A stretch of 64,000 nt of DNA from Rhodocyclaceae bacterium (GCA_016704145.1 JADJAS010000002.1:134978-198977), one strand, 5' to 3'; numbered from the stretch's first letter, positions 52,135 to 61,136 are shown. A program made the numbers and translations. The notes: a model not told the origin generated them from the letters alone.

Positions 52135-53595
52135 TCAGGCGGGCTCGGTCCAGCTGGGTGCAATCAGCCTGCGTTTCCCCTTTTTGTCGAGCTTTACGCC
52201 TGCCTCCTTGACCTGAAACTTGTCCCACAGCCGACACGTTACCTCTTTGTGCTTCTGATCGAGTCCTTCGCAGTAATTGGTGAATGTGCACAGCCGGACG
52301 GTTTCGCCCAGGCCCAGCCGGATCTTGCGGAACCAATCGGGGTCGGCGAGGCTTTGCCGGGCTGAACCCACGATGTCGCAGACGCCGTCGCTCAGCATTC
52401 GCTCGGCCATTTCGAAGTTATGCACTCCCCCCGAGCAGACTACGGGTGTCGCAAGGCCTGCGGCGCGAATCGCGCCGCGAACGCTTGCGGTCGCCGCCGC
52501 ATTCCGTCCGAATGGCCCCACGCCGTCGGATTGAATGGGAGGCATGCATTCGAAGCCGCTGTAGCCGGTATACGGATAGACCGACGCGCCGACATCCGGC
52601 TGCTGGGCGTCGTCGAACTTGCCGCCGCGCGAAGTGGACAGGAAATCCATTCCCGCCCGAGCAAACTCGACACCGAAATACGTTGCGTCGTCAAGCTCCG
52701 TTCCGCCCGGGATGCACTCTTCGGTGAGAAAACGGCATCCAAGCGTGTAGTCGTTGCCCACCGCCTCGCGGACCGCGCGATACACCTCCAGTGGCAGTCG
52801 AATTCTGTTTTCCCTGGTGCCGCCATAGCCATCCCGCCGATCGTTGGTTGCGGACAGGAATGAGGCCATCGTATAGGCGTGAGCATAATGCAACTCGATG
52901 CCATCGAATCCCGCCATCCTGGCACGCCGCCCCGCTGCGGCGAACAGCGCGGGCAGCCGTTGCGGCAGTTCGCGGATGTGTGGCAGATCGAGGTCCGTGA
53001 CGCGTTCGCGCGCGCCATACTGGTAGTCCTGCCATTCCCGTTCGCTTAGGGCTTTCTTCAACTCTTCCGCTGACAATGTGGCCAGATGGTCCCTTACCTT
53101 GTCCTCTGGCCACCCGATCGCGTCGATCGCCTGGCGATGACCATCGGTGATCGCGAGAAACCGTAGGAAGAACTTCTCCGGCTCGGGGCGTCGACGGATA
53201 TTTAGAAAATCGATGATCTGAATTAGCGCGCGCGTATGGCCATCGCTGGCTTCATGGATGGTATCGACCAGCTTGCGCAGGCCGGGGATGAATCGGTCGT
53301 CACCGATGCGAAGCAGGGGGCCGCTCGGCACATCCCGTATCCCGGTCGCCTCGATAACGATTGCGCCGGGGCGTCCTTGGGCGAATCGCCGATACCAGTC
53401 GAGAACATCGTCGGAGACGAGCCCGTCTTCCGTGGCTCGCCATGGCACCATTGCCGGGATCCACGTTCTTTGTTCCATGGTGGTGGAGGCGCCGATCGAC
53501 ACGGGACTGAACAGGCGAGAGCGCGCGGCCTCCTCGCGGGTGGGTATGCGACCCGGGTTGGTCTGGTAGGTAATCGGATTCTTCGGTTTCCACAT
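52135..53595 (-). CDS. NADH:flavin oxidoreductase (Old Yellow Enzyme/2-enoate reductase family)
   Basis: A protein of about 486 residues with an OYE TIM barrel. FDGIELHYAHAYTMASFLS, YGGTRENRIRLPLEVYRAVR and PVVCSGGVHNFEMAERMLSD, DIVGSARQSLADPDW are family hallmarks. A C-terminal Cys group (CTFTNYCEGLDQKHKEVTC) replaces the usual CxxC-x3-C layout, and the long FAD/NADH part of full 2-enoate reductases is missing. ATG 53595 or GTG 53604. It has its own promoter. Reduction of an enoyl/dienoyl-CoA or unsaturated acid is inferred from its neighbours. Confidence 0.8.
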   Translation of the reverse strand: MWKPKNPITYQTNPGRIPTREEAARSRLFSPVSIGASTTMEQRTWIPAMVPWRATEDGLVSDDVLDWYRRFAQGRPGAIVIEATGIRDVPSGPLLRIGDDRFIPGLRKLVDTIHEASDGHTRALIQIIDFLNIRRRPEPEKFFLRFLAITDGHRQAIDAIGWPEDKVRDHLATLSAEELKKALSEREWQDYQYGARERVTDLDLPHIRELPQRLPALFAAAGRRARMAGFDGIELHYAHAYTMASFLSATNDRRDGYGGTRENRIRLPLEVYRAVREAVGNDYTLGCRFLTEECIPGGTELDDATYFGVEFARAGMDFLSTSRGGKFDDAQQPDVGASVYPYTGYSGFECMPPIQSDGVGPFGRNAAATASVRGAIRAAGLATPVVCSGGVHNFEMAERMLSDGVCDIVGSARQSLADPDWFRKIRLGLGETVRLCTFTNYCEGLDQKHKEVTCRLWDKFQVKEAGVKLDKKGKRRLIAPSWTEPA

Positions 53596-53775
53596 CTCGG
53601 CCACCTCTCCTCGTGTTCGTCATCGGTCTTGTCATGGCGCGCTCGACACCGGGATCGCCATGCATTGTGGCAACCGCTTCAGTCTGGTCTGGCTCGCTCA
53701 GACCGGAAGCCATGTGAGCTGGCAGTGACCCGGTCGGGAGATCGCCACGTACGCCCACTCCCATGACTACCTAAT

Positions 53776-53811
53776 GTCTTTAAGTGTAAAGACGTGATGC
53801 ATGAATGTCAA
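53776..53811 (-). promoter_or_regulatory. Promoter and operator of the OYE-type gene
   Basis: Minus strand TTGACA (53806-53811), 17 bp, TACACT (53783-53788). The -10 element lies inside the palindrome GTCTTTA-AGTG-TAAAGAC (53776-53793), the expected layout for repression. Confidence 0.65.
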
Positions 53812-53833
53812 TGCATCGTTGTGGGTCGATGCT

Positions 53834-55399
53834 TCAACGAGGACTTTGGGTATCCGCCGCCGGCCAGTTGGCGTGGCGAGGTTGGCCCCGGGCCGCGAAG
53901 TAGTGCTGCTCGATCAAGGGCGATACGCGGTAGCGGTCCTCGCCATAGCCGTCGCCAAGATTCCGCAGCACGGTACGAATCGTGGCAAGACCGATTGTCA
54001 TCGCCCATTCCAGCGGCCCGCGCGGATAGTTCGCGCCGAGGCGCATCGCGATGTCGATGCCCTCCGGAGCGGCAATACCTTGATTGACGGCGTCGTAGGC
54101 CTCGTTGGCCAGCATGGCCAGCGTGCGCATGACCGGGAGTCCGGGCGCATCCTTCAAGCGGAATACCTGGATGCCGGCCGCCTGTAGCAGTCCTACGGCA
54201 GCGGCACCGGCTTCGCCAATGCATGATTCGGCAACCGCAATGGCCAAGCAGGGGGTCGCGGTGTAGTCGAGGGCAAGATCGATGACCACGGTATCGGGCA
54301 TGCCGGTCTCGGTCGCCCGTCGAGTCGCGGACCGACCATCCGTGACATGAATGACCGCGCCGCCGGCCATCGCGACGCGACCATCCTCGTGGTCACGGTT
54401 GGCACGGTACGCAATGCCGCGAGCATCCAGACGCGCGCCAAGCGCGGCGGCAACGGGGCCGTTGCCGCACAGCGCGATGTCGGTCGGTATGTCATGGGGT
54501 GGCTCGGTGCGTGGTGGCGTCCGCGGTGCGTCCTGGCGATAGTCGTAAAAGCCGCGCCCGCTCTTGCGTCCAAGCCAGCCAGCGGCAACCAGCTCTTGCT
54601 GGATTGGTGATGGCATATAGCGCGGATCGCAATGACAGGCTTGCCAGACCGAGGTGGTAACGGCGAGGTTGATGTCAAGACCGATCAAATCCATCAATTC
54701 GAATGGCCCCATGCGAAAGCCGCCTGCCTCACGCATGATGGTGTCGAGCGTCACGCTATCCGCTACTCGTTCGTGCAAGAGACGCAGAGCCTCGAGATAG
54801 TAAGGTCGGGCAATACGATTGACGATGAAGCCTGGCGTCGACTGGACGGACACTGGTGTCTTTCCCCACGCCCGGGCCGTGGCATGGAGCGCTTCGGCTG
54901 CTTGTCGATCGGTGGCCAGTCCGGAGACGATCTCGACCAAGGGCATCACCGGTGCCGGATTGAAGAAGTGCATGCCGACCAGGCGCTCCGGTCGTTGCAG
55001 GCATGCGGCGATGGCGGTCACCGATATCGAAGACGTATTGCTGGCGAACAGACACTCGGCATTGGCATGCTTTTCCAATTCGATGAACAGGGCGCGCTTG
55101 GTCTCGATATCTTCGACAATGGCCTCGATGATCAGGCCAGCCTCGCTCAGTTCGTCCAGGCGGGCAACGGCCGAGAGGCGACTGCAAGTGGCGCTGGCGG
55201 CGGCGGGATCCATCTTCCCTTTGTTAACGAGGGCGCCAAGCTGACGACGGATGGCGGCGATCGCATTGGCCGCAGCGTCGGGGCGCGAGTCGTACAGTTT
55301 GACTTCGTGTCCGGATCGGGCGGCGACTTGGGCGATGCCGATTCCCATCGCACCACAGCCGATCACCGCTACCGGGCATGAGGCAGCAAGAGCGTTCAA
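53834..55399 (-). CDS. 3-hydroxyacyl-CoA dehydrogenase (PaaH-type, two-domain)
   Basis: A 521-residue NAD-dependent enzyme. Rossmann motif (VAVIGCGAMGIGIAQVAARS), SSISVTAIAACLQRPERLVG, catalytic HFFNPAPVMPLVEIVSG and GFIVNRIARPYYLEALRLL, then a second C-terminal 3HCDH domain (LKDAPGLPVMRTLAMLANEA). It oxidises a 3-hydroxyacyl-CoA to the 3-oxo form. It starts with TTG overlapping the stop of a truncated hydratase. Last gene of the leftward CoA-ester operon. Confidence 0.9.
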   Translation of the reverse strand: MNALAASCPVAVIGCGAMGIGIAQVAARSGHEVKLYDSRPDAAANAIAAIRRQLGALVNKGKMDPAAASATCSRLSAVARLDELSEAGLIIEAIVEDIETKRALFIELEKHANAECLFASNTSSISVTAIAACLQRPERLVGMHFFNPAPVMPLVEIVSGLATDRQAAEALHATARAWGKTPVSVQSTPGFIVNRIARPYYLEALRLLHERVADSVTLDTIMREAGGFRMGPFELMDLIGLDINLAVTTSVWQACHCDPRYMPSPIQQELVAAGWLGRKSGRGFYDYRQDAPRTPPRTEPPHDIPTDIALCGNGPVAAALGARLDARGIAYRANRDHEDGRVAMAGGAVIHVTDGRSATRRATETGMPDTVVIDLALDYTATPCLAIAVAESCIGEAGAAAVGLLQAAGIQVFRLKDAPGLPVMRTLAMLANEAYDAVNQGIAAPEGIDIAMRLGANYPRGPLEWAMTIGLATIRTVLRNLGDGYGEDRYRVSPLIEQHYFAARGQPRHANWPAADTQSPR

Positions 55400-55557
55400 T
55401 GTCCCCGCCAGACTGGTTGGCGTTTTTCGAGAAACGCGGTAATGCCTTCCCGACGATCGTCGGTGCCGGCTAGAACCACGAAATTACGGCGCTCCAGCAC
55501 GAGGCCCGTGGTCAAGGTCGTCTTGAAAGACTGTAGTACGGCAGCGCGGTCGGACAT
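55396..55557 (-). pseudogene. C-terminal remnant of an enoyl-CoA hydratase
   Basis: A 53-codon frame ending DDRREGITAFLEKRQPVWRG, the usual C-terminus of enoyl-CoA hydratases (about 260 residues when complete). The oxyanion-hole domain is gone. Its stop overlaps the TTG start of the dehydrogenase gene, so it may still be translated for coupling. Confidence 0.7.
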
Positions 55558-55561
55558 CGAC

Positions 55562-55963
55562 TTACTCGGTGGGAATCACCGCGGTCACCTCGATCTCGAC
55601 CTTGGCTTCGTCCTCAACCAGGTCGGCAACCTGGACGGCGCTCATGGCGGGGTAGTGGCGGCCCATGACGTCGCGGTAAACGCGGCCAATCTCCTTCAGA
55701 CGGGCGACATATTCCTTCTTGTCTTTCAGGTACCAAGTCATGCGGACGATGTGTTCGATGTTGCCGTCGGCGGCACGCACCACGTCCACGCAATTCGTCA
55801 ATGCCTGCTTGATCTGTTCGACCAGGTCGAGGGTTTCAAACTTGCATTGCGTATTCCAGCCAATCTGGCCACCAACAAATACCTGACGACCACGCGCTTC
55901 GATTCCGTTGGCGTAGCCTTTCGGGGCAATCCAGCCCTCTGGTTGTATGGTCTTGTGCGTCAT
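55562..55963 (-). CDS. RidA/YjgF-family protein
   Basis: A 133-residue RidA-like protein (QVFVGGQIGWNTQCKFETLD, VVRAADGNIEHIVRMTWYLK, PAMSAVQVADLVEDEAKVEI). The active-site Arg typical of imine deaminases (near the C-terminal ARVEI motif) is replaced by Lys-containing DEAKVEIEV, so enamine hydrolysis is uncertain. ATG 55963; upstream ATG 55978 is possible. It is an unusual member of a beta-oxidation operon. Confidence 0.8.
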   Translation of the reverse strand: MTHKTIQPEGWIAPKGYANGIEARGRQVFVGGQIGWNTQCKFETLDLVEQIKQALTNCVDVVRAADGNIEHIVRMTWYLKDKKEYVARLKEIGRVYRDVMGRHYPAMSAVQVADLVEDEAKVEIEVTAVIPTE

Positions 55964-55985
55964 GGATGTTCCGGACATGGCGTCT

Positions 55986-56831
55986 TCAGTTGCCTTCGAA
56001 TTTCGGTTTTTCCTTGGCGGCAAAGGCATCGAATGCGCGACGGAAATCGCCGGTCATCATGCAGATGGCCTGGGCTTGGGCCTCCGACTCGATCATTTCC
56101 TCGATGCCCATGGCCCACTCCTGATTCACCATGGTTTTGGTCATGGTATGGGCGAACCACGGTCCGTCGGCCAGGCTGCGTGCCAGCCCATGCGCCTTGG
56201 CCAACAGGTCGTCCGCCGGGTGAAGGGCATTGAAGAATCCCCAAGCCAGTCCTTCCTCCGCCGACATGACGCGACCAGTCATCAAGAGGTCGTTCGCGCG
56301 CCCCAGGCCTATTACTCGCGGTAGCAGGCCACAGGCGCCCATGTCGGCGCCCGCAAGGCCGACACGCGTAAACAGGAAGGCCGTCTTGCTGGCCGGCGTG
56401 CCGAATCGGAAGTCGGCGGCGAGCGCGACCATGGCGCCAGCGCCGGCGCAGAAACCATCGATCGCCGCAAGAATCGGCTGCGGTGCTCGCCGCATCGCCT
56501 TGACCAAGTCTCCGGTCATGCGAGTGAATTCAAGAAGTTCCGGCATGCTCATTTCGGTCAGTGGCTTGATGATCTCGAACACATCGCCGCCCGAGCAGAA
56601 ATTTCCGCCTTCGCCGGTAATGACCACACTGCGCACATCGTTGGCGTAATTTAAGTCGCGAAACAGATCACGCAACTCGGCATACGAGTCGAAAGTCAAC
56701 GGGTTTTTCTTGTTCGGGCGGTTGAGCGTGACGGTGCCGATACGTCCATCCTCGCTGCACGACCAATTGAAGTGCCTAGCCTGGTAGTTCTTGAACGGAC
56801 GCCGATGGTCTTTCATTGGAAATTCCGCCAT
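55986..56831 (-). CDS. Enoyl-CoA hydratase/isomerase family protein
   Basis: A 281-residue crotonase-fold enzyme. VTLNRPNKKNPLTFDSY, the oxyanion-hole segments NFCSGGDVFEI and DGFCAGAGAMVALAADFRFG, and TRVGLAGADMGACGLLPRVI are visible. The catalytic Glu of the second helix is replaced in GADMGA, so hydratase versus another crotonase reaction cannot be decided. In operon with the SDR genes. Confidence 0.85.
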   Translation of the reverse strand: MAEFPMKDHRRPFKNYQARHFNWSCSEDGRIGTVTLNRPNKKNPLTFDSYAELRDLFRDLNYANDVRSVVITGEGGNFCSGGDVFEIIKPLTEMSMPELLEFTRMTGDLVKAMRRAPQPILAAIDGFCAGAGAMVALAADFRFGTPASKTAFLFTRVGLAGADMGACGLLPRVIGLGRANDLLMTGRVMSAEEGLAWGFFNALHPADDLLAKAHGLARSLADGPWFAHTMTKTMVNQEWAMGIEEMIESEAQAQAICMMTGDFRRAFDAFAAKEKPKFEGN

Positions 56832-56856
56832 GTCGTCTATCTCCTTTGTTTTTTTC

Positions 56857-57645
56857 CTACATCACTTCGCCGCCGGCGACGGCTATTGATTGGCCATGAA
56901 TTGCCTCGGACCCGGGAAGGCATAGCCAAGCGACGGCGTTGGCGACTTCAACCGGTTTGACCAGGCATCCTTGAGGGTTGCCGGATGCCAGCATGGCCCG
57001 TGCCTCTTCCGCGCTGCGGCCCGTCTTGGCAACGATATTGTCGATGGCTCCACCCAGCATGGGCGTGTCCGTATAACCGGGGCAAATGGCGTTGACCGTA
57101 ATACCCTGTTTGGCCACTTCCAGGGCCAACGCCCGTGTCAACCCGATGACGCCATGCTTGGCGGCGCAGTACGCGGAAACGTAGCCATAGCCGCGAAGGC
57201 CGGCCGTACTCGCGATATTGACGACACGTCCCCAACCGCTTTCGGTCATTCCTGGCAGAACCGCGCGGATGCAATTGAAGGTGCCGGTCAGATTGATGCC
57301 GATCATCATTTCCCAGAGCTCGGTGCTGGTCCTGGTGAATGGTGCGCTGGTTGCCGTGCCGGCGTTATTGACGAGAATGGAGACCGTACCGCGAGCCGCG
57401 ACCAACTCCGTCATCGCTCGGCTTACCGCTTCGTGGTCGACGACATCGGCGACGGCGACGCCATGGCCCGGGCCCGGCAGGCGGGCGCGGCTGGCATCCA
57501 GCGCGGACCGTCGCCGGCCGAGCAATGTCAGCGTGGCGCCTTGCCGCGCAAGTTCATGGCAGATGGCTTCACCGATGCCGCCATTGGCGCCGGTCACGAC
57601 AGCGTGGCGTCCCGTCAAGGGCAGTGAGGCTCTTTGGTCGGTCAT
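56857..57645 (-). CDS. Short-chain dehydrogenase/reductase
   Basis: A 262-residue classical SDR. TGANGGIGEAICHELARQG at the cofactor site, NNAGT, catalytic Ser in NIASTAGLRGYG and YCAAKHG. ATG 57645 starts MTDQRAS. A 3-hydroxyacyl-CoA or alicyclic alcohol is a likely substrate, inferred from the hydratase and thiolase neighbours. Confidence 0.85.
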   Translation of the reverse strand: MTDQRASLPLTGRHAVVTGANGGIGEAICHELARQGATLTLLGRRRSALDASRARLPGPGHGVAVADVVDHEAVSRAMTELVAARGTVSILVNNAGTATSAPFTRTSTELWEMMIGINLTGTFNCIRAVLPGMTESGWGRVVNIASTAGLRGYGYVSAYCAAKHGVIGLTRALALEVAKQGITVNAICPGYTDTPMLGGAIDNIVAKTGRSAEEARAMLASGNPQGCLVKPVEVANAVAWLCLPGSEAIHGQSIAVAGGEVM

Positions 57646-57689
57646 GGCTGCCACGGCTGTTTTCTAACAGGTGAGGATTGCCCGTACGA

Positions 57690-58517
57690 TCAGATCACCT
57701 GCCCGCCCGACACCAGAAGCACTTGGCCCGTGATGAAGCCCGATTCGGGCAGGCAGAACAGATACACGGCCCCGGCGGCATCCTCGGGGGTTCCGGCGCG
57801 GCCGAGCGGAATGAGCTTGACGTTCTCCGCCACGAAGTCCGGCGGAACGCCCATCTTGATGGTATTGCCTTCGATCTGGGCGACGCTCTCGGGAGTTCCG
57901 ATCGGGGCGGTCATTCTGGTCTGGATAAGGCCGAAGGCAACGCAATTGACGTTCACGTTGTAGCGCCCCCACTCCTTGGCCATGGTCTTGGTGACGCCGA
58001 GGATCGCCGCTTTTCCGGCGGAATAGCCGATCTGCCCCGCATTGCCGTATAGGCCGGAGATCGAAGAGATGTTGATAACCTTGCGTGCGACGACCTTGCC
58101 ATCGGCCTTTTCCTGTTTTGCCTTGGGAATGATATGCGTTCCGGCCGCTCTTAGTATCCGCACCGGGGCGGTGACGTGAATGTCCAGCATGGCCTGAAAT
58201 TGCTCGTCCGTCAGCTTTTGAATGACGGTATCCCAAGCGTAGCCGGCATTGTTGACGATGATGTCAATTTCGCCGAAGTTGTCCAGCGCTGCCTTGACGA
58301 ACGCATCCGGAATCCCGGGTTTGGTGATGTTGCCCGCGAAACCGGCTGCCTTGCCTCCCGCGGCACGAATCGTCGACAGCGTCTCGTCCACGGCCTCCTG
58401 GTCGAGATCGTTGATGAAAACAGCGGCGCCCTCGCTCGCCAGCTTTTGCGCGATCGCCCGGCCGATCCCGCGTCCCGCGCCCGTCACGAGGGCAATCTTG
58501 CCTTCAAGTTTTTTCAT
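57690..58517 (-). CDS. Short-chain dehydrogenase/reductase, FabG-like
   Basis: A 275-residue SDR: VTGAGRGIGRAIAQKLASEG, NNAGYAWDTVIQKLTDEQF, SSISGLYGNAGQIGYSAGK and the C-terminal FITGQVLLVSGGQ. It resembles FabG or beta-oxidation-type 3-ketoacyl reductases/dehydrogenases, but has a longer loop near HIIPKAKQEKADGKVVARKV. Second SDR of the operon. Confidence 0.85.
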   Translation of the reverse strand: MKKLEGKIALVTGAGRGIGRAIAQKLASEGAAVFINDLDQEAVDETLSTIRAAGGKAAGFAGNITKPGIPDAFVKAALDNFGEIDIIVNNAGYAWDTVIQKLTDEQFQAMLDIHVTAPVRILRAAGTHIIPKAKQEKADGKVVARKVINISSISGLYGNAGQIGYSAGKAAILGVTKTMAKEWGRYNVNVNCVAFGLIQTRMTAPIGTPESVAQIEGNTIKMGVPPDFVAENVKLIPLGRAGTPEDAAGAVYLFCLPESGFITGQVLLVSGGQVI

Positions 58518-58604
58518 CTCATAGCTCCCTTGCCATTCAAACCAATCGGTGAACTTGACTGCTCCACCCAGACATGCTCGTTCATTGAACCTACCGCGGG
58601 GCTT

Positions 58605-59810
58605 CTATTGTCCCGTAACTTCGATCACGATCGACATTCCCGTATCGCCGGCCGCGCACCCCGAGAACAAGCCCCAGCCACCACCTTGAGCAACAAGCTC
58701 CTCGATCAATTCGATAACGCCGCGCATGCCGGTGGGTGCATTCGGGTGGCCATAGACCAGCGAACATCCAAAGTTGTTCATCTTCATCACGTCGACACCG
58801 AGGCTCGCGGCGAACACGAGATCATTGACAGCGAATGGGTTATGGGTCTTGATGGCATGCATTTCGCTTGCTTTTTTGCCGGCCGCAGCCAGTGCCCGCG
58901 CCGCCGCCGGGATCGCTGCCTCCGGCATGTATGCCAGCTCGGCCCTGGCCAATCCGAATCCGTGAATCCGGACTCTGATGCCTGGATCAGCGGATAACTG
59001 GGCGGCGACTTCTGGCGTGGCAACGACAACCGCGGCGTTGCCGTCCGTGGGATGTGTTTGGCCGCCGAAGGTGACAGTTCCGCCTTCCACTACCGGCTTC
59101 AGCTTTCCTAGACCCTCAAGTGTCGAGAACCGGATGCCCTCGTCACCCTCGATGCTCTTCAAGGTCTTCTTGAAATTCGATGATGGCACATCGAACGGTA
59201 GCCGCATGAAGCGCTTCAGAAACGCGGAATCATTTGCGATTGCTGCCTTGTATTGCTCTTCGCGACGCAACACAACATCGTGTTGCTGTGCGGTGGATAT
59301 CTTGTGGCGGGCGGCGACATTCTCCGCTGTCTTGACCATCGCGTGCCCACCCAGCGGATCACTGTCGAAATTATCCGGAACCCAATTCTCTGAACTGCCG
59401 TTTCCTCCCGGGCCGCTCGGATTCGGATAATAGATGTGGGGCCCGTTTGACAGTCGATCGCAGGTGATGGCCAAAGCGGTCCTGGCCATGCCGAACTGAA
59501 TCTCCTGTGCCGCGGCAAGAATGCATCGAACACCCGTCGCGCAGGCCTGCATGAGGGTTGGACCGCCGACCGTTGATAAGCCGGCCATCCCGGCAAGCCA
59601 CGGAAGGCCATAGAAGGCGTGCGATTGAGGTACCGAAAGGCCAAGCACCCCGTAATCGACAGTCTCACGCAGGGCCGGTCTATTGGCAATCTCCTGTCTG
59701 ACGACGTGGGCCGCAAACTCGATGCTGTGCAAATGGGCAAAACTGCCTTGCCAACGAACGAAAGGAGTACTCCAGTACGCGCCGTAAGGTATTTCCGCTT
59801 TGATTGTCAT
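58605..59810 (-). CDS. Thiolase-family acetyl-CoA acetyltransferase
   Basis: A 401-residue thiolase-fold enzyme. The nucleophilic Cys90 lies in LMQACATGVRC, His in THNPFAVND, and the GHPNAPTG and GCAAGDTG loops are present. The sequence around the Cys differs from housekeeping thiolases (usually NxxCxSG), suggesting a specialised beta-ketoacyl-CoA substrate. ATG 59810. It would close the beta-oxidation cycle started by the dehydratases and dehydrogenases of this operon. Confidence 0.85.
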   Translation of the reverse strand: MTIKAEIPYGAYWSTPFVRWQGSFAHLHSIEFAAHVVRQEIANRPALRETVDYGVLGLSVPQSHAFYGLPWLAGMAGLSTVGGPTLMQACATGVRCILAAAQEIQFGMARTALAITCDRLSNGPHIYYPNPSGPGGNGSSENWVPDNFDSDPLGGHAMVKTAENVAARHKISTAQQHDVVLRREEQYKAAIANDSAFLKRFMRLPFDVPSSNFKKTLKSIEGDEGIRFSTLEGLGKLKPVVEGGTVTFGGQTHPTDGNAAVVVATPEVAAQLSADPGIRVRIHGFGLARAELAYMPEAAIPAAARALAAAGKKASEMHAIKTHNPFAVNDLVFAASLGVDVMKMNNFGCSLVYGHPNAPTGMRGVIELIEELVAQGGGWGLFSGCAAGDTGMSIVIEVTGQ

Positions 59811-59934
59811 TGGTGATTCCTAACAAGTAAGGAAGGCACAGGCAAGAGAGTCAAGTCGTCCCGGGAGGCTACCTGGTCGGGGCGGCTAGGATGCCAGCGT
59901 CGAACATTCGCGGTTTCCGGATGTGCACATCCGG

Positions 59935-60357
59935 CTACGGTAGCGCCACCGTGGCACTCCCCTTTTGAACGATCTCGCTCCTTTGATTTTCGGCGGTTAT
60001 CTCCAGCTGAACGAGATTCTCGCCATTAGCCTGATCCTTGGCAACGACCTTGCCGCGGCACGTAATCTGGTCACCCACCGTGGCCGTTGAAACAAAGCGC
60101 GCGTTCAGGTATCGAAGGTTCTTCTGCGATGCCCAACCGCTAACCAAGGAACCGAGCAACGCCATGTTGAGCATTCCATGCGCAATCACGCCGTCAAGCT
60201 TGGCTGCTTTGGCGGCATCGTCATCGACGTGAATGGGATTGTGATCGCAGGCGGCGCTGGCAAACAAGGCGAGTTGCAAGCGCGAGATCGGCGCGCCCAG
60301 CAGCGCGGGAATTGAATCGCCGACGTTTACTTCGGCAAATTTTGGAACTGTAGACAT
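59935..60357 (-). CDS. MaoC-type dehydratase/hydratase (C-terminal-type subunit)
   Basis: A 140-residue hotdog-fold protein with the hydratase-2 motif (FASAACDHNPIHVDDDAAKA and GVIAHGMLNMALLG), including catalytic Asp and His. It is paired with the preceding MaoC N-terminal-type gene, so a heterodimeric (R)-specific enoyl-CoA hydratase like HadAB or ChsH1/H2 is likely. ATG 60357. Confidence 0.85.
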   Translation of the reverse strand: MSTVPKFAEVNVGDSIPALLGAPISRLQLALFASAACDHNPIHVDDDAAKAAKLDGVIAHGMLNMALLGSLVSGWASQKNLRYLNARFVSTATVGDQITCRGKVVAKDQANGENLVQLEITAENQRSEIVQKGSATVALP

Positions 60358-60367
60358 GGCAGCTCCG

Positions 60368-60802
60368 CTAGACGTTACGAATGACAATAGTCATGTTTAA
60401 ATCGCAGACGTGCTCTTGTCGCTGATTGGTGAGTTGTATCTGCGTCACGATGAACTGAAGTGCTCCACCTTTTTTTTCGTATTGATCGACAACCTTCTGC
60501 CGGCCCGTGATGGTATCGCCCGCACATATGTCGCCGTAGTAAGTGAACGATTGCTCTCCATGCATGGTTCGGGTCTTGTCAATTCCCAACTCCTCCAGAA
60601 TCATGAAAGCCTGATTGGCTTCCATGATGATGGTGAAGGGAAACGTGGGTGGTGCGGGAATTGCCGAATAGCCTGCGTTGGCCGCGGCTTGCGCATCGTG
60701 GTAGATGGGGTTCGTGTCTCCGATCGCTTGCGCGAACATGCGGATTCGTCCCTTTTCGACCTCGAAGACGAACGGTTGATATTCCTTGCCTACTAGAGTC
60801 AT
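60368..60802 (-). CDS. MaoC N-terminal-domain dehydratase subunit
   Basis: A 144-residue hotdog protein of the MaoC_dehydrat_N type (FAQAIGDTNPIYHDAQAAAN; AIPAPPTFPFTIIMEANQAF). It keeps the fold but lacks the catalytic Asp-His pair of its neighbour, as in heterodimeric dehydratases. ATG at 60802 is chosen because GGGAG lies 6 bp upstream. First gene of the operon, behind a strong promoter. Confidence 0.82.
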   Translation of the reverse strand: MTLVGKEYQPFVFEVEKGRIRMFAQAIGDTNPIYHDAQAAANAGYSAIPAPPTFPFTIIMEANQAFMILEELGIDKTRTMHGEQSFTYYGDICAGDTITGRQKVVDQYEKKGGALQFIVTQIQLTNQRQEHVCDLNMTIVIRNV

Positions 60803-60831
60803 CAACATCTCCCAACGAAATTGCCGAGGCG

Positions 60832-60860
60832 AGTATGCATATAAAGACTAGAGGTGTCAA
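60832..60860 (-). promoter_or_regulatory. Sigma-70 promoter of the leftward CoA-ester operon
   Basis: Minus strand TTGACA (60855-60860), 17-bp spacer, CATACT (60832-60837), about 30 bp before the first start codon. Confidence 0.7.
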
Positions 60861-61046
60861 TTGATTCTCGGAAATTGTTGGCCCAGGGTGGTAATGGTTC
60901 CTCTTTCCAAAGTGGGGGTGTCCCCTCTTGGCGAGGCGGGAGAGCCCTGGCGGAACGAATGGTGGCGCAGAGAAGCCGGCGTGATCGCGGACGAGGCCGA
61001 AAAGGAGGAGAGTTCGCTGCCTTCGCCACCGTGGTTGCCGGCAAGC

Positions 61047-61075
61047 AAAAAAGCCGCCGAGGACTCGGCGGCTTG
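61047..61075 (-). terminator. Rho-independent terminator of the tRNA-Leu locus
   Basis: Stem GCCGCCGA / TCGGCGGC with a GGAC loop followed, on the minus strand, by six T. It lies just downstream of the tRNA 3' fragment. Confidence 0.8.
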
Positions 61076-61083
61076 ATGTATCT

Positions 61084-61136
61084 TGGTGCCCAGGAGAGGA
61101 CTCGAACCTCCACGGTGTTACCCGCTAGTACCTGAA
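61084..61136 (-). tRNA. tRNA-Leu(CAG) 3' part, phage attachment core
   Basis: The minus strand reads from the anticodon loop (TTCAGGT) through ACTAG, variable arm, T arm (GGAGGTTCGAGTCCTCTCC) and acceptor to CCA. The sequence further upstream does not form the 5' half, so this is a 53-bp tRNA remnant next to an integrase gene, i.e. an att core. The intact tRNA should lie at the other prophage end, outside the window. Confidence 0.75.

Noticed and set aside
53300..53764. 154-codon minus-strand frame overlapping the OYE gene leader
   Set aside because: Arg/His/Pro-rich shadow frame inside the OYE coding region without a ribosome-binding site.
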